Shown: piece after piece, positions 53,778-64,000 of the stretch
How positions within the stretch are numbered: the stretch's first letter is position 1
How the letters are laid out: each line of letters begins with the position of its first letter
NCBI GenBank assembly: GCA_026184415.1
Contig: CM047942.1
Coordinates: 124,001-188,000 of the forward strand
Reading direction: 5' to 3'
Length of the DNA: 64,000 bases
Origin: Trichothecium roseum
Taxonomy: Eukaryota > Ascomycota > Sordariomycetes > Hypocreales
Notes under the pieces: model-generated
Told to the model about the DNA's origin: nothing
Database searches by the model: none
The model's input: only the letters and a program-made list of their open reading frames with translations
Program-made: the position numbers and the translations under genes

Positions 53778-56713
53778 ATGCCTACGCAACAGGTCACCCC
53801 AGACTCTCCGGAGCATCTTCAGAATGTCGCCAATGCCCTGCTCAAAGCCCGCAAGGTCATTGTCATTACGGGTGCGGGAATCAGCACCAACTCTGGCATA
53901 CCTGTAGGTCCCGCGTCTTGGTGCTCGCCACCTCTCTTCTATGATGCTGACAAAAGTCCCAGGACTTTCGGTCGGAAAACGGTCTTTACTCGTTAATACA
54001 GGCTCAATTCGATGCGATGAATCGTTTACCACCCGCACCTTCGTCGAGCGACCCGGAGGAAGACGCAGACGGAAGCCCAGATGAGGAACGAGCGGCCAAG
54101 AGGAGAAAAACGTCGGACGAAAGCAGCCCTGAAGCCAAACAAGACCAGTCGCGCCAAGAGAAATCCTCAACGCAAGAGTCGGCACATATGACAGCCTCGG
54201 ATGAAGCGGGAGAAGATGGGTATTCCAAGCAGATACTCGAGGGTGACAAACCAACCAGTCACAGCGTGAACGAGCTATCGCGAGCTTCGACCCCTCGACT
54301 CCCCGAGTCTCCGCGATCATCACCTCCTGTCGAAGATCAGCTACCTCTCCCAGCGGTATACAGAAGTACGCCCAATAACAGACTCAGGCGGACCCTACCG
54401 CAGAGCTCGTCACCGCTCTCTTCTCCTGTTCTCCAATCCTCTGACTTCTTGGAATTGTATGAAGATTCAAGCTGTGAGAGCAGTACTTCACCCTCGGACT
54501 TGGAAGATATACAGGCTTCACACCCACTCACTTTGGCTTCTGGCAAGGGTACTTTGCCGAACATGAAGGGGAAGGATCTGTTTGATGCGTCAATCTGGGC
54601 CGATCCTGTACGGACCCAAGTATTCTACACTTTCATCACGTCCCTTCGCCAAAGAGTCAAGGACGTGGAACCGACTCGGTCGCATCGTTTCATAAGCCAC
54701 CTCAAAGATCGCGGAAAGTTGGTTCGGTGTTATACACAAAACATTGACCAGATCGAAGAAAAGGTTGGCCTGTCAACAACACTGGAAGACGGGCCCGGGA
54801 GCAGAGGTCGATTTTCACGTCGATCAACAGCAAACACCAGCCAGCTCAGCAAGATGGTCGAAGAGGCCTCGAGTGATGCCAAATCTGAAAATGAGCAAGG
54901 CAGCAGCGAGCCTGGTTCTGGCGGACCTCAGACAGCTAGCCAAAGTGACTCTGGGAGGAGTAATACGCCGGTAGTAGAGGAGGGCGACCAGTCCGCTTCA
55001 CAACCACAACAGCAAAAGGCCACAAAACCTGCCAAACCTGAGCCGTCCCGCTCATCCGGTGTCGAATGTGTCTTCCTGCACGGCTCGTTGGATCAATTGC
55101 GATGCTTCCTCTGTGGGAGAGGGACCTTTTGGAGTGATAATCGGGAGAGGGAAACGCTTTCGGGACAGCAACCTGAGTGTCCTCACTGCGTCGGGGCAGC
55201 CGTGGCTCGCGAAGAGCGAGGGAAGCGAGCACTCGGCGTCGGTAAACTTCGCCCGGATATCGTCCTCTATGGAGAGGAACACCCGAGTGCCCATCTTATC
55301 AGCCCCATCGTCACGCATGATCTTGGTCTATGTCCGGACATGCTGCTCATCCTCGGCACCAGCCTTCGTGTCCATGGCCTCAAGGTGTTGGTCCGCGAGT
55401 TTGCCAAAGCTATCCATAACCGCGGCGGGAAAGTGGTATTCGTTAACTTTACGAAGCCTCCGGAGAGCTCATGGGGCGAAGTCATAGACTACTGGGTTCA
55501 GTGGGACTGCGATGCTTGGGTGGATGATTTGCAAGGCCGTATCCCCAAACTGTGGCAAGACCCTCAGCAAGTGAAACAACCGACGAAGCGAAAGAGTATC
55601 GAGGCGAAGGAGGAGAAGCCGCGGCCTCCGCCCAAGAATCCGGCTGCCATAAGGGATACCAAGGCTACGGGCGCATACTGGACATTGCGAATCGTCGAGC
55701 AGCTGCATCGCATCACAGGAAGACCGAAGCCAACCCCCGCTGTCCCAGCATCAAAGGCACCATCCGCTGACTCGGCGTCTGAGACCAAACCCAAACCAAC
55801 CAAAAGGACAAGGAAGAAGGAGCCTATACAGAAATCCGAGGATTCTTCGCTTGCTGAAGCTGATGGCCCGCTGGCCCCAGCCCCGCCAACTACGTGTCAA
55901 TTCATGCAGCCGATTGTGTTCGCGGATGGCCTCAACCCCAAACCCAAAGGCAAGCGCGCTCGCAAATCAGCCCCAGCAGCTTTGGACCGCAAAAAGAAGA
56001 AGCCATCATCCACTCTGAACCCAAATCATGGGCGTGCCAGCAAGGCTGCTCCCGATGTCGAAGCAGAAGATGCATTAATAACGAAACCGATAACCCAAGA
56101 CGCTCGAATAAGTATCAGCTCCATCCTGGACTCGGTGAAATCAAACCCCCGCACACGCAAGCCAAAGATGATTGATGGAGAGGAGGTTGTGAAGCCCATG
56201 GTTAAGAGCAGGGCGAATAGGACGGAGCTGCAATTTGTCCATTCCAAGTTTACACCGTTACCCATCCATAATCTTGCACCACCGACGTCGATGCAGCTTG
56301 CGCAGCCTTCGCAGCCGGCAGCACTACCACAACCTGTAGAACCTCCATGCTCATCGTCTGGACCTACATCTTTCCACTTCAACATGCGGCCTGCGGATCA
56401 CGATCCACGGATTATGACGAGGCGCATGACGCTGGAAACTGACGAGGCGGAGCGCATCCGGGAGATGGAATCAAAGTATCCATGGCCTCTGGACGCACCC
56501 CGAGCCCCTCGTACGCCGGTACAGGAACCTGCGTCGTACGAAATACCTCCTGCTGCAGCGCAAGAGATGTGTCATCAGCAGCTATGGGATGAGCAACATA
56601 GACACGTTACTACAGGGACGGATTACCCTTCACTAAAGCCTCAGCCTCGGGGCTACGAAACAAGGCATCTAGAGGCGGCAAACGCCCTACTAGCGATTGG
56701 AATTGGGCGTTAG
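53778..56713 (+). CDS. Sirtuin, Hst3/Hst4-type NAD-dependent histone deacetylase
   Basis: Two exons, 53778-53903 and 53963-56713, 958 residues. Motifs in order: VIVITGAGISTNSGIP joined across the intron to DFRSENGLY, TQNIDQIEEKVGL, catalytic His about 415 in VFLHGSLDQL, zinc Cys pairs CFLCG and CPHC, LRPDIVLYGEEHP, and LLILGTSLRVHGLK. The deacetylase core is split by a disordered insert of about 130 residues after DFRSENGLYSLIQAQF and by another before the His motif. A ~350-residue basic, Pro-rich tail follows. That architecture fits the Hst3/Hst4 branch, which removes H3K56 acetylation in the nucleus after S phase. KRTRKKE and KRARK stretches could be nuclear signals. The insert is unusually long and contains PAAKRRK-like basic patches (RAAKRRKTSDE). 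Confidence 0.9.
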
Positions 56714-57285
56714 ATGGAATTAACTGGATAACCATTGGGATGGGAAGTAGCCATGATGATATTTGCTATAGCCATACCCAATACGTTTGGTGGGTACTGC
56801 ATTTACGTACATGCATGGACACTACTACTGGTTCATGAGGCAGAATAACAATATCACGAGTTTTGGCACTGACAGTCATGATGATTGTGGCGTATGTCTA
56901 ACTTGAATGAACCAAGCCGCTTTTACGGTTGGTGGCAATAGGCACAAATGGTTTTTTTGCATCCGATGGTCTCCAGCTATTCTTATCTGTGGTTGGTACC
57001 CAGCATCCATGGTCCATGACGAGAAGGGAAGGTCGGTCATCTAAAGGGACCCATGGATCCACGGACGACGACTTGGATGTAACTAACCGGTACGGATTAC
57101 GGAGCACACAGGTGCCAACGACACGAGCCCCGCGCGGGGTCCGGGGCTACGCCGGCGGTGACCGTCGGTACAAGAATTACTGATGGACCAACGAGCGACT
57201 CAGACTCGACTCGAACCGCATCTTACCAAGATATCTCGATACTCACAACCAAATCCTAGCACGCAGAATCTACAGGCTGATCAGG
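56714..57285. other. Intergenic, no gene seen
   Basis: 3' flank of the sirtuin gene and promoter of the PLP enzyme gene. Confidence 0.5.
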
Positions 57286-58760
57286 ATGGGAGAAATCAGC
57301 CTCCCCGTACGAAGCAAGGTGAAGGAGTTTGGACATGATCTCAAGTCTGAGTTCCCCTTTGACCCGGAATGGAACAACTTGAACCATGGTGAGTAGGGCC
57401 TAGATGTCACAGCAGCCATGACTAGGATGAGAAAACTCTGACACTGGGGGTGACAGGATCCTACGGCGCGTTCCCCAACGCCATTTTTCATGCCAGGCAT
57501 GAGTACCAGCGGCGCTATGAGGCCCGCCCCGACCCCTTCATCCGCGGGGAAATGTTTGAGCACCTGGACGCCTCGCGGGCCGCCGTAGCTTCACTGCTGA
57601 AAGCGCCGGTCGGGACGATTACGTTTGTTTCCAACGCCACGGAGGGAATCAACACCGTCCTCCGGAACCTGGTGTGGAACGACGACGGCAAGGACGTGAT
57701 TGTAAGCTTCAACACCATCTACGACGCCTGCGCGAGGGCCGAGGACTTCATCGCCGACTACCACAAGGGGAAAGTGGCCCTGCACGAGATCCAGCTCGCG
57801 TACCCCATCGAGGACGACGACGTCGTCGCCATCTTCAAGGACACGGTCAAGAAGCTGGCGGATGGCGGCCAGAGGGCCAGGGTATGCCTCTTCGACATCG
57901 TTTCGTCCAACCCGGGGTTGCTCTTCCCCTGGGAGGAGATGATCAAAGCCTGCCACGAGCTCGACGTGCTGTCGTTGGTCGACGGCGCCCAGGGCATCGG
58001 CATGGTGCCCATAGACCTCACGGCCAACCAGCCGGACTTTCTGGTGACCAACTGCCACAAGTGGCTGTTCACGCCTCGCGGGTGCGCGGTGTTCCATGTT
58101 CCCGAGCGCAACCACGATCTCATACCGTCGTCCCTAGCCACGGCGCGGGGGTACATACCGAAGTCGAGGGACGCGGACCGGACGCAGCCGATGCCGGGCG
58201 GCGGGGGCAAGAACCACTTCGAGAGGAACTTTGAGTGGGTGGGGACCAAGGACGACTCGCCTTACTTTTGCGTCAGGGACGCGATCCGGTGGCGGCGGGA
58301 CGTGCTGGGCGGGGAGGAGCGGATCATGGCGTACCTGCGGGAGCTGAACAAGAGGGGTATCAAGATCGTGGCGGACATGCTGGGGACGGAGTATTTGGAT
58401 AACAACTCGGGGACGCTGACGAACTGCGGCATGGGCAACGTGGCGCTGCCGCTGTGGGTGAGTCCGCCCAAGACGACGGCGGCTGCGGGGACGGTGGTTA
58501 AGGAGGTGCCTGAGGGGCACACGCTGCTGTCGGCCGAGGACGCGCAGGAGGCGTTCAACTGGATGAACAGGACGATGATGGAGGAGTACAAGACGTTCAT
58601 GGCGCTGTGGGTGCGCTGGGGCAGGTTCTGGGTGCGCATCAGCGCGCAGGTGTACCTCGAGGACGCCGACTACGAGTTTGGGGGCAGGGTGCTGCGGGAG
58701 CTGTGCGGGAGGGTCGCCCGGGGGGAGTACAAGGAGGGCAAGGACAAGGAGAGGAAGTGA
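57286..58760 (+). CDS. Class V aminotransferase-like PLP enzyme (isopenicillin N epimerase / Egt2-like)
   Basis: Two exons, 57286-57388 and 57457-58760, 468 residues. The N-terminus FGHDLKSEFPFDPEWNNLNHG joins SYGAFPNAI across the intron, then RRYEARPDPFIR. PLP contacts: FVSNATEGINTVL, Asp of SLVDGAQGIGMV and the Schiff-base Lys (about 235) in VTNCHKWLFTPRGCAV. The C-terminal domain has FWVRISAQVYLEDADYEFGGRVLREL. The family contains isopenicillin N epimerases, cysteine-desulfurase-like enzymes and fungal hercynylcysteine sulfoxide lyase (Egt2) of ergothioneine synthesis. Size and N-terminal pattern suit the Egt2-type group, but I cannot separate these by eye. No targeting peptide. It ends in a very basic tail (EYKEGKDKERK). 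Confidence 0.85.
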
Positions 58761-60140
58761 GCTCGGTCTGGTCTGGTTGGTGGTACGTGGGCTGGAGTGG
58801 CTCGAGGTGGATGATGATGATGCTGGCAGGCACGCTGGTTTTTGCAAACGACGGGCAAAGAATCTGAGAGGCGAGGGATTTGAAGCCACCTCTGTAATTT
58901 ATGCATGTTCTTTTTCTCTCACACCTCGTAGGTTTTATACCTTGCGCCCATTCCGTTTACCGGGGCGGGATTCGCCTTTGATACCTCTCACTCTTACAAT
59001 ATAATGGAGGGCCGTCCTATTAAAAAACGAGCTGACGATGAAAAAGCAGGTACCCAAGTATCATTCCGGAGAATGAGTGGCGTGAGAGGTTCAAGTTTGA
59101 TTACAAGCGCCGTATCCTGTACAAAAGTGCAGTGTTGCCACCGCACACTTGCTGTTGCTGCTGCTGTCTTCCTGGTCCGGAATATGCGATGTGAGCAAAC
59201 GGAGATTGACGTGGCTGACCACGCCCGGATTTCGAACCGGAAAGGAGAGAGCTTGCAGCTATGTTGTGGACAACCCTTCGCTTCTTTGGTCCGGCTTGTT
59301 GTGGTAGATGCTGGAGAGGGTTGCTGGCAATATCTCGTCTTTTGTTATGCTGTGCCGCAACAAGGCTAGAAGGAACCCAGAGACAGGGGGGTGTAAGGTA
59401 GGTAATCGCGGACATGTTTCCCTCTTTGCATCCCGGGATGGTTGGCAGACTGGGCAAACTATCCATCGTCAATGTTTTGTGCCCCCTCCCCTCTCTAAAA
59501 AAAGAAAAAAAAATGAAGAAACAAAACAAAATACCCACAATGAATCCTGGATACATATGCGCGGCTGACAGCTTTTCTTTGTGCCAAGACCGGTAGTAGA
59601 TGCAGGAAACAAGCTTGACCTCCACCCTCCTTTGACCAAGATGCTGGTAATAATAACTCAACGAATGATGGTGATGATGGTGATAAATACTCGCCAAGAG
59701 CTGCTGCATGTCTTTTGGGTGTTCTCTCCCCGCTGTAGAGGGTCGGGCGGGCAGGGGTCAGGCACGTACGAGGTCCCTGTCGCCTCCTCCCCCCAATTCA
59801 GCCCTACATGATGACCCCGGTCAGTAGCCCTGAGGCAAGAGATTGCGAGAGTGAGCGTGGTGGTTGTGCGTTGCTGGCTGGGAATGCGCAGGGCATCGGA
59901 AAGAGCCGCAGGAATCGATGTGGGATACTGGGAAGAGTGGGATGGGGGTGAGATGAGAGGAGAGTACTCCGTAGAGTAGGGGAGAATATAAGATTTCCAT
60001 GGCGAGCAACCACCGAAGGTCCCCGGAGGTCGAAAGCTTTGCTTTATTCTAGTTTCTGGACGCGCGTACATGTACTTTGACACACCTTGACCGGTCCCAA
60101 ATCAAGGACACGCAGAGGAAGAAGACAAAGAAGAAGAAGA
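58761..60140. other. 1.4-kb intergenic region, no gene recognised
   Basis: Contains one exact TACTCCGTA (59965-59973), about 170 bp before the next start codon. Open frames are low-complexity. Confidence 0.5.
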
Positions 60141-61764
60141 ATGGACACTTCGACGGCGCTCTTCGCCCGCGCCGGCGCCGCCGTCGTGTGCTCGACGGAC
60201 AGGGCCTCGGACTACTACGGCCTCGGGGTGCGGCTGGGCATCTACTTCGCCTGGTTCCAGTCGTACCTGGCCAACACGGTCATCGAGTCGGAGATGCTCG
60301 GGGCCCTCGACACCAACACCATCTTCCTGCTCACCATCCTCATCGCCATGGCCAAGGACGGCATGACGGGGGACCTGAAGCAGGTCGACTGCCTGGTGCT
60401 GATGCACCTCTGCAGCGGCACGCTGTTTGGCGTCCTGAGTCTCTGGGGGTAAGAAGGAAAAAGCCTAGGAAGAGAAGAGATTGTATAAGGGAGGACCTGT
60501 TCGTGTTAGACTGACTGACTTGTCCAGGTACCGCACGCGCGTCTACTCGGTCCACGGGCCCAGGGCCATCAACGTCTTCGGCAGCTACGGCACCCACATC
60601 CGGCTCATCGTCGCCTTCACCGTCAGCGCCTTCGGCGCCTGGTTCTGGATCTACGGCGTGATCCGCGGTCTCGACCCGATGACGCCCGAGGACGACGTCG
60701 AGCCGGCCAACCCGCCCGCGTGCGGCGCGACCTACACGTTCCTCTTCGCCAGGGTCGACGCCCGCGGGCCCGTGAGGCACTACTACGCCGTCGTGTGCGT
60801 GCTTTGCGCCGCATACTACGGCGCCATGCTCGGCGCGTCGACCGTCGGCGGGTGGTTCGCGGTTTCGAGGCTCGCGGGGTCGCTGCACCGGCGGTTCTCG
60901 GCGGAGGCGAATCTGAGCGTCATCTCGCGGCCGCTTTATACGCCGGCGTTTTACCAGAAGGAGTGAGTTGCCTGCCTTCCATCCCCTACCCCTCTACCCT
61001 CTTCACCATTGGATCCTAAATTCCCAAGAAGGTGAGAAGCAGGCGGATGAGAGTAAAGATGAAGAAAAAGAGAGAGAGAAAGAAAGAAAGAAGGAAAAGG
61101 CTGACTGAAAACCCTTCCGCTTCTGCTTGCCAGACTCTCCATCATCCACAAAGTCCTCCGGGTCGGCAACGCCGCATGGCTCGTCTTCTCCATGCTGCTG
61201 GTGGAGATGACGCTCAACATGAACAACATCAAGGGCGTCCTGGGCGGGCCGGACAACGACCTCAGCGCCCCGGGCCAGCTGCTGCCCTTCCTCGTCGGCG
61301 CCTTCGGCTTCGCGCGCAGCGGCTACGCCATCCTGCAGGAGAAGGTCCTGGACAAGCAGGCCAAGGCGGTGGCCGCGCTCGACGCGCTCAACCTCAACGC
61401 CGAGGGGCTGCGCACGTTTACTAGCCCCGGCGACGTTGCCGGTGCCGAGGCCAAGTACGTGCCCGGCGAGGACACGGCGGGGGATAGATACCAGAGAGTG
61501 GCGCAGCGGGGCGGCGAGGAGGAGTTGGCGGGAGAGGGGGGAGCAGAAGAGGAGGAGCCTCCCCGGCCAAGGGAGCGGTCTTGGGCGTTGCGGTACCTCA
61601 CAGCCTGGCTGCCCTGGCTCAGCCTGCTGCAGGACTACGACAGGCAGCTCTCGAAGCAGGGCCTCTCGAGGCACAGCACCGGGCTCACGAGCCCCTTCAC
61701 GTCGCCCGCCGGGCGGCAAGAGAGCTTCGGGGCCTTCTTCTCCGCCGAGCGGAGGCGAGCCTAG
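60141..61764 (+). CDS. Unrecognised multi-span fungal membrane protein
   Basis: Three exons, 60141-60448, 60528-60962 and 61134-61764, 457 residues. I count about six or seven hydrophobic spans: LGVRLGIYFAWFQSYLA, TIFLLTILIAMA, LVLMHLCSGTLFGVLSLWG, LIVAFTVSAFGAWFWIYGVI, YAVVCVLCAAYYGAMLGAS and AAWLVFSMLLVEM. The N-terminus (STDRASDYYGLGVRLGIYFAWFQS) is typical of a widespread family of fungal integral membrane proteins with no assigned role. The segment AIQ-like 'PACGATYTFLFARVDARG' lies in a loop. The C-terminal ~120 residues are soluble and rich in Glu/Gly (RGGEEELAGEGGAEEEEPPRP), then YLTAWLPWLSLL. A purine-rich tract fills intron 2. No catalytic motif is visible, so no function is proposed. 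Confidence 0.75.
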
Positions 61765-62066
61765 AAGATGGTGGGTGGTTCGCACGATACGACGACATGA
61801 GCCTGTTTCTCTTCTTCTTCTTCTTCTACGAGACTGTTATGTGTAAATGTGAACGTATACGAATTTGTGTATAGTATTAATATGTATGTGTATGTGCGTT
61901 TCGTCGTTTCTGTACAAATCTAGCCAGATTTATATACCGTTTGCTAAGAAAACAAATTACCATTAAAGTTATTTTGCAATATACGCGCGCCCGCTTGATA
62001 AAGCATGCATGGCGAGTCCAATGTTGAAAGACAAGAAGAAGAGAGACGGAGGGGCGTGAAGCAGAA
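61765..62066. other. Convergent intergenic region, no gene seen
   Basis: AT-rich, with probable 3' ends of both flanking transcripts. Confidence 0.5.
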
Positions 62067-63267
62067 TTAGTTATTCTTCTTGTCGGCCGCGCTGTACTCC
62101 CGGTTGTCCTCGCCCTCGACGGCCTCCTGGATCTTCTCCATCTCGTTTATGCCCCTTTTCCACGTCTCCTTGGACATTTTCAGGGCGCGGTCGAACCACT
62201 CCTTTTCGGGGCGGCGGTAGGATCCGCCGAGGCGGTCCCAGAGGGTGAGGTACTGGCCGTAGTTGTAGCTGCAGAGGTCAGTACCGCTTGTTTGTTTGTT
62301 TGTTTTTGGGGGGGAAAAAGGGGGGGACTTACTTAAAGTACAGATGGTGAGCAGAGTGGCAGGCGGAGCCGTTGATGACCGGGTTGTCGGTGACGTACTC
62401 GCCGTCGTGGATGAGAATGGTCCAGATGTTGACGAAGACGAAGGCGGCAACGAAGATGAACTTGTGCATGGGGAAGATCATGGGGAAGGCGTGGTAGGGG
62501 ACGCTCTGGAGGAAGCCGTCGATGGGGTTGAAAGCGAGGCTGGCGAAGGGCGTGGGCATGATCCACTTGTGGTGGGACTTGTGCAGGTGCTTGTAGACGA
62601 GGGGGTGGTGCAGGCCGCGGTGGATCCAGTAGACGCAGAAGTCGGTGAAGAGGATGAAGAGGGGGAGCTGGGCCCATGTGTACCACGTTCCCGGGCCGTC
62701 GTCTTCGGCTGAAGAGGAGGAGGGGTGGGTGCCGCCGTACATGCGGGTGTGGCCGCGGACCTCGAGGACGAAGAGGGCGGCGGTGCAGAGGGCGAGGCCG
62801 GGCATGGCGCGGACGGCCTGGCGGATCTCGAGGGAGACCTGGTTCTTGAGGAACTTGGGGTGCTTGAAGGTTTCCTTGTCGAAGAGGAAGACGTAGCTGA
62901 GGCTGGCGAGGGAGAAGTAGTAGACGAAGCCAAAGACCCTGAAAAAGTCAGTCACCCTCCTATACTGCAAAATCGTGAAGGAAAACGAGGAGATGAGAAC
63001 TTACCAGGTGGTGAAGAACAGGGTGATGAACTGGCGGAAGACGTTGTCCCTCATCCAGATGCTCTCGTAGGCCGCGCTCGAGGGCTCCAGGTACATGAGG
63101 TACGTGGACGGCTTGTACTCCCAGCCGCTACTACTGCTGCCGCCGCCGCAGAAGATGTCCTCTGTGGCATTCTGTGAGAATGAGCATGGCGGCGATGTTG
63201 CTGGCAGAAGCGTTGCGTAGACCTTGTCGGCCACAAAGGTGTCGACAGCCTCCAACACGATATCCAT
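62067..63267 (-). CDS. erg3: C-5 sterol desaturase (delta-7-sterol 5(6)-desaturase)
   Basis: Three exons, 63267-63005, 62938-62333 and 62268-62067, 356 residues. The fatty-acid-hydroxylase superfamily histidine boxes that bind the di-iron centre are HRGLHH (about 193-198), HKSHHK (about 206-211) and HSAHHLYF (about 281-288). The motif TDFCVYWIHRGLHHPLVYKHLHKSHH is diagnostic in order. Several membrane spans (ITLFFTTWVFGFVYYFSLASL, FIFVAAFVFVNIWTIL) place it in the ER. It introduces the C5-C6 double bond in ergosterol synthesis using cytochrome b5 and oxygen. Loss of this enzyme in fungi changes azole response (known). The sense-strand leader upstream is strongly purine-rich (about 63283-63370). 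No residue appears missing. Confidence 0.95.
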
Positions 63268-64000
63268 GATCCTTCTGTCTCTCCCTCTATATATATCTCT
63301 CTCTCTTTTCTTTTTACCCCTCGTGCCTTTCTCTCTTCTTGCTTCTTTTTTTCTTCTTCTTTTTTTTCTGCTTTGGTCGGAAAGCTGGATTGTGACTGGT
63401 TGGACGTTTTTTCGTGGCGTTTTTGTCCTTACTTCTAGAAGGTTTCTTGGAGGGGGTGTGCGTGAATCAAAAGAAGGAAACACGTTGGAGGGTTGGAGAG
63501 TTTATTAAAAAAAAACTACATGGATAGATTGATCTGCTGCAACAGTGTTCCGTACGGGACCTGAGCTACTACGGAGTACATGCATACATACAACCTGGGC
63601 AGTATTCCCCGGAAACACTGCTACTAATAATCAGGGGTTTTACGGAGTACAGTCACGGCACAAATCATCCGATGATCTGCGACCGTGGCTCGCATCGTAC
63701 GACTTTCTCCCTAGTAAACGCCTATCCATCCTCCCGGGAACGGGCTCGCCCGTGCTAGCGGGAATCCGGAGTACCACTACCTGCATATACGCCTGCCTCA
63801 TCGCCGTTTTGCCATTCCCCTCGCGTTCCTCATCTTTGTTTGGAGGAGGGAGGGAGAGAGGGAGGGAGAGGGAGTCGATGGAGCCACTTCCCGTATTGAA
63901 ACATCTGATGCTACCAACTCTTGCCTGATGTAGGAGGTTGGTTGCCATAAAGGTCGCGTCAGGCTGACTTGCTCAATACTAAATGCTCCTCCCTGATGTA
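63268..64000. other. erg3 upstream region to window end
   Basis: CT-rich (plus strand) leader, then two exact TACGGAGTA copies (63570-63578, 63641-63649), the inverted repeat ATCATC-C-GATGAT (63664-63676) and a GGGAGGGA-type tract (63844-63871). No gene seen. Confidence 0.55.

Noticed and set aside
59210..59290. Minus-strand GGTTCGAAATCC resembling a tRNA B-box, with complementary ends about 75 nt apart
   Set aside because: The T-stem does not pair with a 7-nt loop, and no A-box or anticodon stem can be drawn.
1..64000. CRISPR array, insertion sequence or intact transposon
   Set aside because: No regularly spaced repeats, transposase or reverse transcriptase motifs, or long terminal repeats seen; the window is eukaryotic nuclear DNA.

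Overview
The window is nuclear DNA of a filamentous ascomycete (Pezizomycotina, most likely a Sordariomycete). The genes carry short spliceosomal introns of about 46-180 nt, with GTRAGT-like donors, CTRAC-like branch sites and YAG acceptors. The gene set is typical of the group: fungal bZIP and Zn2Cys6 regulators, GH43/GH45/GH16 secreted glycosidases, an Alt a 1-type secreted protein, an S53 peptidase, C-5 sterol desaturase, a Whi5-like repressor and an Hst3/Hst4-type sirtuin. I see no plasmid, phage, CRISPR, rRNA or intact transposon. I cannot name the species.

Layout. 0-8.3 kb, all minus strand: the cut 5' end of a probable mitochondrial hotdog thioesterase, a bacterial-type threonine aldolase/beta-eliminating lyase, a bZIP factor, a PhyH-type Fe(II)/2-oxoglutarate dioxygenase and a Zn2Cys6 regulator. 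8.9-15.7 kb, all plus strand: a HAD-IIB phosphatase that looks bacterial, an unrecognised acidic fungal protein, a secreted GH43 enzyme and a P450. 16.4-20.4 kb: the P5A ATPase Spf1 (minus). At 21.2 kb lies an intron-containing tRNA-Glu(CTC), followed by 2.6 kb without a recognisable gene. 23.8-27.6 kb: GH45 endoglucanase (plus), then an SDR and an NmrA-like protein (minus). A 4.5-kb gene-free stretch precedes a five-exon GH16 gene. 34.4-41.2 kb: mitochondrial malate dehydrogenase (minus), a secreted epoxide-hydrolase-like protein, an Rqt4/TRIP4 homologue, and an Alt a 1 family protein (minus). A second large gap of 4.7 kb includes an AT-rich island. 46-64 kb: Whi5-like protein, S53 peptidase, a possible 76-aa membrane protein divergent from the sirtuin, a class V aminotransferase-like PLP enzyme, an unrecognised multi-span membrane protein, and ERG3.

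How the genes relate. Most are unconnected housekeeping or secreted-enzyme genes, and there is no backbone synthase, so this is not a secondary-metabolite cluster. The carbohydrate enzymes (GH43, GH45, GH16), the S53 peptidase and the Alt a 1 protein together suggest a plant-associated or plant-debris-degrading lifestyle (inference).

The most striking unexplained signal is a 9-bp word, TACGGAGTA and its complement TACTCCGTA. It occurs exactly at least 22 times across the window, against about 0.5 expected for random sequence of this length. Every exact copy I found is outside the coding exons. Some are overlapping tandem copies and one forms a perfect hairpin. A second word, CCTAGGTA/TACCTAGG, recurs at seven intergenic loci. 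Gene models were built by hand, choosing splice sites that keep frame and family alignment. All intron-containing models sum to whole codons.
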